NCBI GenBank assembly: GCA_905215035.1
Contig: CAJMOJ010000057.1
Coordinates: forward strand, 1 to 12,037
From: an uncultured bacterium
GTDB taxonomy: Bacteria; Actinomycetota; Coriobacteriia; Coriobacteriales; Eggerthellaceae
DNA length: 12,037 bases
Reading direction: 5' to 3'
The notes under the pieces were generated by a model. The model was not told the DNA's origin and ran no database searches. It worked only from the letters and a program-made list of their open reading frames with translations. Position numbers and translations under genes: made by a program. This document shows, in pieces, positions 1 through 6,305 of the stretch; the stretch's first letter is position 1, and every line of letters begins with the position of its first letter.

Positions 1-223
1 ATTGTAATACAAGTAAAGCGATGATTGGCGTGATATCGATCATTCCTCCAATAGAAGGGATAAGTCGTTTAAAAAGATTTAGAAAAGGATCACAAATCTT
101 TCCCAGAACACTATAAATATCAGCTATTACTCCACTGCTCATGGGAATCCATGACATCATGACATAAATAAAAATCACCAATGAATAGGTATCAGCCAAA
201 GCAACCAAAATTGATGAAATCAT
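1..223 (-). CDS. yggT: YggT family membrane protein (partial, 3' end outside window)
   Basis: Small integral membrane protein of the YggT family (YlmG in Bacillus and plastids). It is usually encoded just after sepF and is linked to cell division or membrane protein organisation; its biochemical role is unsettled. Read directly from the sequence, 74 codons are present, beginning MISSILVALADTYSLV. A hydrophobic first membrane segment (about residues 3-26) ends in the family-typical SWIP. A loop follows with DPFLNLFKRLIP, the conserved YggT signature (DP-x-L-x-x-x-R-x-x-x-P), and then the start of a second hydrophobic segment (ITPIIALLVLQ). The start is ATG at 223, with AGAGGAG at 228-234 just upstream. 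It lies 20 bp after the sepF stop, so the two are very probably co-transcribed. The reading frame is open to the window edge; only the C-terminus is missing. Confidence 0.88.
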   Translation of the reverse strand, partial: MISSILVALADTYSLVIFIYVMMSWIPMSSGVIADIYSVLGKICDPFLNLFKRLIPSIGGMIDITPIIALLVLQ

Positions 224-243
224 TACACTCCTCTTTCGCTCTT

Positions 244-1185
244 TTATCCAATACCCATTTGACGAAGACGATGATTCTCTTCCAAAGATAAATCTGCGCC
301 TGATGAAATAACAAATGTCTTATCAGCTGGGCACGAAACTCGTGCATCAAGAGCACTTGCTACACCAAATGAGAAATCTAGCATGCGCTTTGCCAGTTCA
401 GGATCAGTACCCTTAAGCACTAATGCAACAATGGCGCCACCTTTAAGTAAAGAAGCAACTTGTTCAATATCGTTATAGCGTAAGGGACGAACAATTTGTA
501 CGTCACGACCTCCTCCACTTTGAACACCACGCACCGAAGACGCAGCTACATTCTCCGGCGCGGCCGCAGAAACAGACTGAGTGGTTGAGGGGACATCAGT
601 AGGAGAAAAAAGATTATCTAAACCACGAGAACGGATTGTCGTGCTCGATTCTTGCAGAGGCGCTCTTTGCTCGCGCGCTTCACGCTTTTCCTGATAAGGC
701 GAAACGAAATCATCATAGTCAGAAACAAATTCACGTCCCGTCAAAGGTGCGGTAGCATCAGCACTATCTGATGTTTCCTGCATCATAGCAGCACTACCTC
801 CCGACAGTAGCTCATCACGAGCATTGTAGAGGTCTCTACCAGGCGCTGATTGCGCATGCTGGTTTCCCTTATTATAGGAACTAAAACGAATATCATCACT
901 AGTCACCAAAGAAGCGGTAGTAACGCCCAAGCGTTCACTTTCAATATCAGATACACTTGGAGCATAGCGCTCATACCCCTCGTCATAGTATGCATCGTCA
1001 TAAATACTTTGATATGAACTCTGCAATTCCTGATCAAACTGCGTGCCATATGTCTCGTCGCCATACTCAGCATACGCATCATCATAAAAAAACTCTTGAT
1101 CTTGATCACGACGCACTGAACCGGTAATGCGATCCTTAAGGCCACCAAATATTTCAGAAGCACGACCCGAACCAGGAATATTCAT
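244..1185 (-). CDS. sepF: Cell division protein SepF, unusually long
   Basis: SepF binds the C-terminal peptide of FtsZ and tethers FtsZ filaments to the membrane. In bacteria without ftsA, as this cluster suggests, it is the main or only such anchor. The conserved SepF (DUF552) domain sits at about residues 228-300: VQIVRPLRYNDIEQVA, a buried strand AIVALVL, the helix motif AKRMLDFSFGVASAL, and the closing strand KTFVISS. The N-terminus (ASEIFGGLKDRI, residues 9-20) could be the amphipathic membrane helix. Between them is about 200 residues of low-complexity, probably disordered sequence. Its first part (residues 33-74) holds ten tyrosines and many Asp/Glu, with YDDAY occurring twice. At 313 residues it is well above the roughly 130-240 usual for the family. 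Start: ATG at 1185 with AAGGAG at 1197-1202 (11-nt spacing). An ATG 10 nt further upstream is out of frame. A separate promoter may lie in the 118-bp gap before it. Confidence 0.93.
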   Translation of the reverse strand: MNIPGSGRASEIFGGLKDRITGSVRRDQDQEFFYDDAYAEYGDETYGTQFDQELQSSYQSIYDDAYYDEGYERYAPSVSDIESERLGVTTASLVTSDDIRFSSYNKGNQHAQSAPGRDLYNARDELLSGGSAAMMQETSDSADATAPLTGREFVSDYDDFVSPYQEKREAREQRAPLQESSTTIRSRGLDNLFSPTDVPSTTQSVSAAAPENVAASSVRGVQSGGGRDVQIVRPLRYNDIEQVASLLKGGAIVALVLKGTDPELAKRMLDFSFGVASALDARVSCPADKTFVISSGADLSLEENHRLRQMGIG

Positions 1186-1196
1186 AGAAATTCATT

Positions 1197-1202
1197 CTCC
1201 TT
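1197..1202 (-). promoter_or_regulatory. Ribosome binding site of sepF
   Basis: On the minus strand this reads AAGGAG, a full Shine-Dalgarno match, 11 nt before the ATG at 1185. The spacing is slightly long. The site overlaps an out-of-frame ATG nearer to it, so the real start is decided by the reading frame of the SepF protein rather than by spacing alone. Confidence 0.6.
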
Positions 1203-1256
1203 ATCCTCAGTCTCTAAATCATCTTTACAGGAACGATTTTTAGAAACGGACAGGCT

Positions 1257-1262
1257 GTTATA
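1257..1262 (-). promoter_or_regulatory. Possible -10 box of a sepF promoter
   Basis: The 118-bp gap between yggS and sepF (1186-1303) contains TATAAC on the minus strand, a 5/6 match to the -10 consensus, about 72 nt before the sepF start. The upstream region has only poor -35 candidates (TTTGTT with 16-bp spacing or TTGTTT with 15). This is a weak candidate. The rest of the gap shows no stem-loop followed by a T run and no small coding region. Confidence 0.3.
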
Positions 1263-1303
1263 CTACCATTTCACGTAAAACAAATGCTAAAAAGACGTTA
1301 ACT

Positions 1304-1996
1304 CTACTCAAATGTATCATCAAAAATTGCTCGTCCGATGCGAACAATAGTTGAACCATACGCAATAGCCTCTGGCCAATCCTCTGTCATACCCATAGAG
1401 AGCACCGGAAGAGACAGATCCATACCCTCGTTCGCGCAAGCCGTTTGTAGCGTTTGTTGTAAATCGCGCAATCCCGAAAAAGTCGCATCAATTACTTCTG
1501 CTCCATTGCGTGGCGCCATAGTCATAAGGCCCATGACAACAAGATTCGTATAGGCTTGCGCTGCTTTCAGCGCTGCAAAAACCTCATCCGGTGCCATTCC
1601 TGACTTAGATTCTTCTCCCGAAACATTAACTTCAAGCAAGATTGCCTGACACTTACCGTGCTCAGCTGCAGCCGCATCAATCTTGGGAAGATGTTCGAGC
1701 TTGTAAACCGAATGAATCAAATCAGCATGAGCCACAATATCTTTAATGCGACGGGATTGAATATTGCCAATAAAATGCCAAGCAACTTCTGGAAATGCTT
1801 TCGCTTTGCGCATAAGCTCGTCAGGGCGATTCTCTCCAAATGCGCATGCTCCCGCATCAATAGCTTCTTGCACCTTGTCAAGACCAACTGTTTTAGAAAC
1901 TGCAAGAACGGTAACCTCTTGAAGGTCACGATCACACGCACAGCACTGCTTAGCCACAGCATCCTTAATGCGACTATAACGACTTCCTACTGACAT
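1304..1996 (-). CDS. yggS: YggS/PROSC family PLP homeostasis protein
   Basis: Pyridoxal 5'-phosphate-binding protein of the YggS/YlmE/PROSC family, a single-domain TIM-barrel fold like alanine racemase. It has no established enzymatic activity and acts in vitamin B6 and amino-acid homeostasis. The PLP lysine is K35 in LAVSKT. Other family motifs are GENR (54-57), WHFIGNIQSRR (73-83), EVNVSGEESKSG (122-133), GLMTMAP (156-162), and the phosphate-binding end LSMGMTEDW...AIAYGSTIVRIG (199-221). At 230 residues it is full length. The N-terminal part has an uncommon Cys cluster (C18, C19, C21). It lies 65 bp after pgeF and 118 bp before sepF, its conserved position in Gram-positive dcw clusters (B. 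subtilis ylmE next to sepF). Start: ATG at 1996; the Shine-Dalgarno is a weak purine tract (GAGAAGAGA), and an ATG 11 nt upstream is out of frame. Confidence 0.95.
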   Translation of the reverse strand: MSVGSRYSRIKDAVAKQCCACDRDLQEVTVLAVSKTVGLDKVQEAIDAGACAFGENRPDELMRKAKAFPEVAWHFIGNIQSRRIKDIVAHADLIHSVYKLEHLPKIDAAAAEHGKCQAILLEVNVSGEESKSGMAPDEVFAALKAAQAYTNLVVMGLMTMAPRNGAEVIDATFSGLRDLQQTLQTACANEGMDLSLPVLSMGMTEDWPEAIAYGSTIVRIGRAIFDDTFE

Positions 1997-2061
1997 ACTT
2001 TAATCATCTCTTCTCTCTTTTATGCATGCTAAACGCTTATTATTGCGATGGCGCGATAGGT

Positions 2062-2904
2062 CTATGATTTCATACGCAAAGCAACAGCCGCATGACGACC
2101 GGTCTGACCCCCGTCAGCACGATATGAAAAGAAGGTATCGTGATTACAGACAGTGCAACGATCAAGATCAACAATACGTGCAGGATCTACACCCGCATCA
2201 ACAAGTTGAGCGCGCAACGCGTATCCTAAGTTAACATGACGCTTGTCGTACATACAGGACACGCCAAACATGTCTCCAAAATGAATAGCAAGGTCTTCAG
2301 AAACTTCAAAACATTCTGCATGAATATAGGGACCAAGGTAGACGTTTGTTTGCGCACAATACTCAACAACAGAAAGATGGCTGTGCGCCGCTTGTTGTTC
2401 TGCAAGCATATGAAGTGCTTTAACAGCAATACCCTTATCAACGCCACGCCATCCCGCATGAACAACGGCAAACGAAGCAGGAGGGCCAACAATAATCACA
2501 GGGACACAATCAGCAAAAGCAAGCATAGCGGCAACATTGTCAAGAGCGACTATCACCCCATCGGCACCTTCTTGTGCTACCTGCATACCACAGGCTATCT
2601 CATCAGGATGATTAAAGGAGACGAGAGTGTCCCCATGAACTTGCTGAGGAACAATAAGTTCAGCCCCACTTCCGCCAAGCTCTTCCAAGATACGACGACG
2701 GTTTTCTTCCACAGCACACAAATCATCTGAAACATGCGCGCCTATATTAAGCGTATCAAACGGAAAACTACTTACTCCGCCAGCACGAGTAGTAAATGCA
2801 ATGCGCACGCCCGTTGTATCGAAAAGCGCTGGATCAGTGTAAAAAGGAACAGACAGACTACGACCCTCAACAAGCGTAGGATACGGCAAGGTGAGGGTCG
2901 TCAT
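2062..2904 (-). CDS. pgeF: Peptidoglycan editing factor PgeF (YfiH/YlmD, laccase-domain family)
   Basis: Member of the DUF152/YfiH 'multicopper polyphenol oxidase' family. E. coli PgeF limits misincorporation of L-Ser for L-Ala at the first position of the peptidoglycan stem peptide; other family members show purine nucleoside phosphorylase or deaminase activity. The three metal-binding residues are visible: H90 in PQQVHGD, C133 in FADCVP and H149 in VVHAGWRG. The family ending is also present, CTVCNHDTFFSYRADGG then TGRHAAV (residues 250-275). GPYIHAECFEV (191-201) matches the conserved GPxIxxxxYEV segment. Length 280 is typical. It begins 36 bp after the ftsZ stop with GAGG about 7 nt before ATG 2904. 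The editing role fits the neighbouring murC, which adds that first residue. The substrate in this organism is inferred from the family. Confidence 0.93.
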   Translation of the reverse strand: MTTLTLPYPTLVEGRSLSVPFYTDPALFDTTGVRIAFTTRAGGVSSFPFDTLNIGAHVSDDLCAVEENRRRILEELGGSGAELIVPQQVHGDTLVSFNHPDEIACGMQVAQEGADGVIVALDNVAAMLAFADCVPVIIVGPPASFAVVHAGWRGVDKGIAVKALHMLAEQQAAHSHLSVVEYCAQTNVYLGPYIHAECFEVSEDLAIHFGDMFGVSCMYDKRHVNLGYALRAQLVDAGVDPARIVDLDRCTVCNHDTFFSYRADGGQTGRHAAVALRMKS

Positions 2905-2940
2905 GCTATACCTCGAATCAATATTCGGTATACCTTATAG

Positions 2941-4059
2941 TTACTGACGCTTTAAGAAATCAGGAATGTAGTCCTCATCAGCAAAACGCGGCTGCGACGA
3001 ATAGCTTTGTGTGTGAGCGGGCTGAGGAGCTGGGGCGTTATAGGCCTGCTGGTTTGAGCCAAACACCGCATCACGACGAGAGAAATCCATAGCTGCTTGA
3101 TTATTATTGAGTTTAAAACCAGTAGCGATAACGGTAATGCGGATTGCAGAGCCCATATCAGGATCAACAATTTGACCATAGATAATATTTGCGTTCTCAT
3201 CAGCAACTGCTTCAACAACGCGTGCCGCTTCATCAACCTCAGTTAATGCAAGGTCAGGACCGCCAGCAATAGAGAACAAGATGCGCGATGCACCTGCAAT
3301 AGATGTTTCCAGCAGGTTAGAATTGATGGCTTGCGTAGCTGCATCAAGCGCACGGTTCTCGCCTTCTGCAATGCCGATACCCATCATAGCGGTACCTGCA
3401 TCCTTCATAACAGTACGGATGTCAGCAAAGTCAAGATTGATTAAGCCGGGAATAGTAATGAGGTCGGTAACACCCTGGATGCCTTGACGTAGCGTATCGT
3501 CACAAATACGGAATGCATCCAACATGCTCGTTTTCTTCTCAACAACCTCAAGCAAACGATCATTAGGAATCACAATTAAGGTGTCAACTTTCTGAGACAA
3601 AAAGTCAATACCCTGCTCAGCCTGATTGCGACGCAAGCGGCCTTCGAACGAAAATGGCTTAGTTACAATACCGACGGTAAGTGCGCCAATTTCTTCACGT
3701 GCAATTTCAGCAACAACAGGAGCTGCGCCTGTTCCTGTTCCGCCGCCTTCACCAGCGGTAACAAATACCATATCTGCATCAGCAAGTGCTTCACGAATTT
3801 CTGCACGAGATTCTTCTGCTGCTTGGCAGCCGACTTCTGGATTTGCGCCTGCACCTAAGCCACGTGTAATTTCTTCTCCAATATGAATTGTGCGATCAGC
3901 ATCAGAGAGAAGAAGTGCTTGACGATCGGTATTAACCGCTATGAACTCTACACCTTTGATGCCTGCTTCAACCATACGGTTAACTGCGTTTGTGCCGCCG
4001 CCACCAACGCCAACAACCTTGATAACAGCGAGGTTGTCAGAGCCAAGAATCTGTTGCAT
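2941..4059 (-). CDS. ftsZ: Cell division protein FtsZ
   Basis: Tubulin-like GTPase that polymerises into the Z-ring and recruits the septal wall synthesis machinery. Nucleotide-binding elements are complete: GVGGGGTNAVNRM (17-29), the tubulin signature GGGTGTG (105-111), and the T7 synergy loop NLDFADIRTVM (208-218) with the catalytic acidic pair D210/D213. The globular part ends around residue 318. It is followed by a short Gln/Pro/Ala-rich linker and a conserved C-terminal peptide, DEDYIPDFLKRQ, of the actinobacterial PDFL type and the expected docking site for SepF. Length 372 is normal to slightly short; there is almost no N-terminal extension. Start: ATG 4059 with CAGGTA 5-6 nt upstream, a modest ribosome binding site. 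A strong promoter candidate lies 73-100 bp upstream, so ftsZ may head its own transcription unit with pgeF. No ftsA precedes it. Confidence 0.98.
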   Translation of the reverse strand: MQQILGSDNLAVIKVVGVGGGGTNAVNRMVEAGIKGVEFIAVNTDRQALLLSDADRTIHIGEEITRGLGAGANPEVGCQAAEESRAEIREALADADMVFVTAGEGGGTGTGAAPVVAEIAREEIGALTVGIVTKPFSFEGRLRRNQAEQGIDFLSQKVDTLIVIPNDRLLEVVEKKTSMLDAFRICDDTLRQGIQGVTDLITIPGLINLDFADIRTVMKDAGTAMMGIGIAEGENRALDAATQAINSNLLETSIAGASRILFSIAGGPDLALTEVDEAARVVEAVADENANIIYGQIVDPDMGSAIRITVIATGFKLNNNQAAMDFSRRDAVFGSNQQAYNAPAPQPAHTQSYSSQPRFADEDYIPDFLKRQ

Positions 4060-4131
4060 GAGTACCTGCTTTCGTATGTATCACATTTATACTGATGCCA
4101 CTTATACTTGTGTAGCTTCAATATCTTTTCC

Positions 4132-4159
4132 ATTGTACACGGATAAAGAGTGATTTCAA
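4132..4159 (-). promoter_or_regulatory. Putative ftsZ promoter (sigma-70/SigA type)
   Basis: On the minus strand the -35 is TTGAAA (4154-4159, 5/6 to consensus), the spacer 16 bp and the -10 TACAAT (4132-4137, 5/6 to consensus). Transcription would start near 4125 and give a leader of about 65 nt before the ftsZ ATG. It is the best promoter match I found in the window and lies in its longest non-coding gap, directly ahead of the gene that usually needs the highest expression. Activity is inferred, not shown. Confidence 0.65.
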
Positions 4160-4176
4160 TTACACACACGGGATAA
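4137..4176 (-). repeat. Direct repeat pair bracketing the ftsZ -35 box
   Basis: On the plus strand ACACGGATAA (4137-4146) and ACACGGGATAA (4166-4176) are the same sequence apart from one extra G. One copy lies in the spacer and touches the -10; the other lies just upstream of the -35. They are about 29 bp apart, close to three helical turns. This is a plausible operator layout, but no regulator is identified. Confidence 0.4.
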
Positions 4177-4181
4177 TTATC
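4172..4181. repeat. Perfect 10-bp palindrome GATAATTATC
   Basis: GATAATTATC equals its own reverse complement and sits immediately after the ftsQ stop codon, 12 bp upstream of the ftsZ -35. It overlaps the upstream direct-repeat copy. It could be half of a regulator site; it is too short and AT-rich to act as a terminator. A chance origin is possible. Confidence 0.35.
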
Positions 4182-5414
4182 TTAAACTGTTCGCCAAATG
4201 GGATTGCTTACCGTGCGAACGTTAATATAGGCGATTTTATTAGGGTATTCTTCCATCAATTGAAGAATGACGCGCTCTTTATCTCGAATGTTTTCAGCAT
4301 CACCAAAAGCGACCTCAATTCCATTATCAAGGGTGAGCGTCGTTGATTGAGCATCCGACGCAGCAACATTTTTAACGTGACCAGCAAGTTCTGTACTCAT
4401 TCCCGCAATAATAGTTAGCGCATTTTCAATATTGGCATTTGTACATGTTGTTCCCGCCTCAGGAACAGAGCCATAGGGAACGTCGGTAATACGCAAGGCT
4501 TGTGCCGCATCATCGTATATACTCTGAGCAATTGATTGCCCCTCTTCTGAATTTTGATCTGGAATTTTCATTAACCACATACCGTCAGAAGAAAGCGCCC
4601 ATGTTTCTGAAGTTGCAGAATCATCCACCTTCATATCCACAATGGCAGCAATGCTGCGCTCGGTAATGTTTAGATTGACGGTATCAGGAAAGATGCGCTC
4701 TACATGAGCTTCAAGGACCCACGGATTAGACATGAGTCTATTTTCTATTCCGTCAGCATCAAGACGCAAGAGGGTAATATCTCGAGGAATTTGAGCTAGC
4801 TCTGTCATTTCCGCATCCGTCAAATGCTCAACGCCTGATACAGTCACCTTCTCCACGGCAAACGTATTGGACTGATACAGTACAAAACCTGCAATCCCTA
4901 ACGCAACAAGCACAAGTGCGCATACACCCAAAACGATGCGTTGTTTTCCTCCTTGCGCACGCTTTGTTTTACGCACGGCACGACTTCTTTGTTGAGTCAC
5001 ATGAGAAACACTTGTTGAGCGCAAAGGCGCATAAGCATCAACTTGATTTACTTTTTGATTTCCCCTACGAGCAGTCCCGGACATACGAGCAGTCCCAGAC
5101 ATGCGCGATGTATGCGTTTGTCCTTGCGCGCGCACCGGAGATGATGACGCCACGCTACGATAGCCTTGCGCAGAAGAATGTCTGCTCCTTGAAGAAGATG
5201 AAGAAGTGCTTCTTCTAATAGAACCACCTCGGCTTGGACGTCCCTTAGGCTGCACACTATCTCTATCGATCCCTCGCATTCCTTGAGAAGAGGTAGCCCG
5301 TGAGGCCGATTGATCGGGTTTGCGTGAAGAAAAATGAGAAGCAGATGGACGTGCAGACCCGCGGTTAGTCGGTGAACCCGATGAACTTGACCTCGGTCGT
5401 GAGTTGTATGCCAT
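4182..5414 (-). CDS. ftsQ: Cell division protein FtsQ/DivIB with long basic cytoplasmic tail
   Basis: Bitopic divisome protein that bridges early FtsZ-associated proteins and the septal synthase (FtsW/FtsI) through FtsB/FtsL. Layout: residues 1-158 are cytoplasmic, rich in Ser/Arg/Gly and probably disordered; one membrane segment at about 160-180 (IVLGVCALVLVALGIAGFVLY); the POTRA domain at about 185-254 (FAVEKVTVSGVEHLT ... NPWVLEAHVERIFPDTVNLNITER); and the beta domain at about 255-405, ending in the family-typical ENIRDKERVILQL ... AYINVR. The 410-residue length exceeds the usual 250-330 because of the tail, which includes a tandem RMSGTA repeat (from residue 104). Start: ATG 5414 with GAGGGAGG at 5418-5425. 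This places the first 50 bp inside the end of murB, in another frame, so coupling to murB is likely. The fold domains are certain; the exact start is less so. Confidence 0.93.
   Translation of the reverse strand: MAYNSRPRSSSSGSPTNRGSARPSASHFSSRKPDQSASRATSSQGMRGIDRDSVQPKGRPSRGGSIRRSTSSSSSRSRHSSAQGYRSVASSSPVRAQGQTHTSRMSGTARMSGTARRGNQKVNQVDAYAPLRSTSVSHVTQQRSRAVRKTKRAQGGKQRIVLGVCALVLVALGIAGFVLYQSNTFAVEKVTVSGVEHLTDAEMTELAQIPRDITLLRLDADGIENRLMSNPWVLEAHVERIFPDTVNLNITERSIAAIVDMKVDDSATSETWALSSDGMWLMKIPDQNSEEGQSIAQSIYDDAAQALRITDVPYGSVPEAGTTCTNANIENALTIIAGMSTELAGHVKNVAASDAQSTTLTLDNGIEVAFGDAENIRDKERVILQLMEEYPNKIAYINVRTVSNPIWRTV
5067..5102 (-). repeat. 18-bp tandem duplication inside ftsQ
   Basis: Two adjacent 18-bp units (5067-5084 and 5085-5102) differ at a single base. 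They keep the frame and add one extra copy of the six-residue block RMSGTA in the disordered cytoplasmic tail of FtsQ. This is probably a slippage product and a likely site of length variation between strains. Confidence 0.8.
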
Positions 5415-6297
5415 ATGCCTCCCTCACTTTCTCTTGAGCACGTTTGATCAAGGTGAGCACATCTTGTGCCGTTGCTTCTCCGGTCTTGTTAATAATAAAA
5501 TTAGCGTGCTTCTCTGAAATCTGAGCGCCGCCACACATTACCCCTTTAAGTCCTACACGGTCAATGAGCGCTCCAGCTGATTCACCTTGCGGATTTCTAA
5601 ACACCGATCCGCAAGAAGGATACTGCAATGGCTGTGTTTCTTTACGGCGTACAAGAAGCTTATTCATTTTATCGTGAATATTTCCCGACACCGCTTTTTC
5701 CAACTGAAGTTCACATTCAACAATAATTTCGTTAGGACCAAACGAGGTTGAGCGATATCCCCACTCGATATCACTTCCCATATAGCGCATTAATCCAGTA
5801 TCAGGTGAATACGTTGTAACATTGACAACACGCGTTCCAATCCAGTCTTCTCGCGTGCCAGCATTCATATACAAAGCGCCCCCAACACTTCCAGGTGTGC
5901 CAACAGCAAACTCCATCCCTGAATAGCCACGATGGAATACCTCTTGCACAAGACGCGCCAATGTAGTGCCCGCGCCAACAATAACGCGATCAGTTTCCTC
6001 TTCAAAGCTCCATTGCCGAAACTCCCCTGAAAGCGTAATGATTGCACCGGGGTACCCTTCATCGGAAACAAGAATGTTTGATCCCTTGCCTAAAATAAGC
6101 CAAGGAATTGCATCACTCTGGATTGCCTTAACCACCTGGCCAAGTGCGGCAACAGAACGCACTTCACACCAGATGCGAGCAGGCCCACCAATCCGATACG
6201 TGCAATGACGGCGCATAGGCTCGTCGAAACGAATTTCGCCGTCAAACGTTTCATCAAGAGCTAAAAGCTCAAAATCTGAAGCATGAAGAGCACACAT
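5365..6297 (-). CDS. murB: UDP-N-acetylenolpyruvoylglucosamine reductase MurB
   Basis: Cytoplasmic FAD enzyme that reduces UDP-GlcNAc-enolpyruvate to UDP-MurNAc with NADPH, the second committed step of peptidoglycan precursor synthesis. FAD-binding motifs: TYRIGGPA (33-40), LGKGSNILV (69-77), GYSGMEFAVGTPGSVGGALYMNAG (124-147, read in parts). The substrate/active-site segment has GYRSTSF (180-186), and PSCGSVFRNP (227-236) contains the proton-donor serine S231. The terminal catalytic glutamate is E302 in LTTEVKFIG. Length 310 and the lack of an E. coli-type insertion fit a type II MurB. It begins 8 bp after murC. A GAGG at 6311-6314 is 13 nt away, a poor spacing, so translation probably depends on coupling with murC. 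No other in-frame start is close. Its 3' end overlaps ftsQ by 50 bp. B. subtilis also has murB in this area, between murG and divIB. Confidence 0.97.
   Translation of the reverse strand: MCALHASDFELLALDETFDGEIRFDEPMRRHCTYRIGGPARIWCEVRSVAALGQVVKAIQSDAIPWLILGKGSNILVSDEGYPGAIITLSGEFRQWSFEEETDRVIVGAGTTLARLVQEVFHRGYSGMEFAVGTPGSVGGALYMNAGTREDWIGTRVVNVTTYSPDTGLMRYMGSDIEWGYRSTSFGPNEIIVECELQLEKAVSGNIHDKMNKLLVRRKETQPLQYPSCGSVFRNPQGESAGALIDRVGLKGVMCGGAQISEKHANFIINKTGEATAQDVLTLIKRAQEKVREAYGIQLTTEVKFIGFTD
5418..5425 (-). promoter_or_regulatory. Ribosome binding site of ftsQ inside murB
   Basis: The minus strand reads GAGGGAGG within the last codons of murB. The first GAGG is 7 nt and the second GAGG 3 nt before the ATG at 5414. 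This strong site supports starting ftsQ upstream of the murB stop and accepting the 50-bp overlap. Confidence 0.65.
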
Positions 6298-6305
6298 AAA
6301 AACCG

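Noticed and set aside
1270..1289. CATTT...AAATG inverted repeat in the yggS-sepF gap
   Set aside because: 5-bp AT-rich stem with a 10-nt loop and no U tract; not a credible terminator or attenuator.
1658..1993. 111-residue plus-strand open frame antisense to yggS
   Set aside because: It mirrors the conserved YggS coding sequence, and its translation resembles no family I recognise.
2236..2730. 164-residue open frame on the plus strand, antisense to pgeF
   Set aside because: It is the opposite strand of a clear PgeF gene, with no recognisable domain, low-complexity basic composition and no convincing ribosome binding site.
2914..2927. Small inverted repeat CGAAT-CAAT-ATTCG between ftsZ and pgeF
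   Set aside because: A 5-bp AT-rich stem with no following T run; too weak for a terminator and likely chance.
4085..4125. A second possible ftsZ promoter nearer the start (TTGAAG with downstream TATAA boxes)
   Set aside because: Spacing from TTGAAG to the TATAA boxes is about 7 or 23 bp, outside the workable 16-18 bp range.
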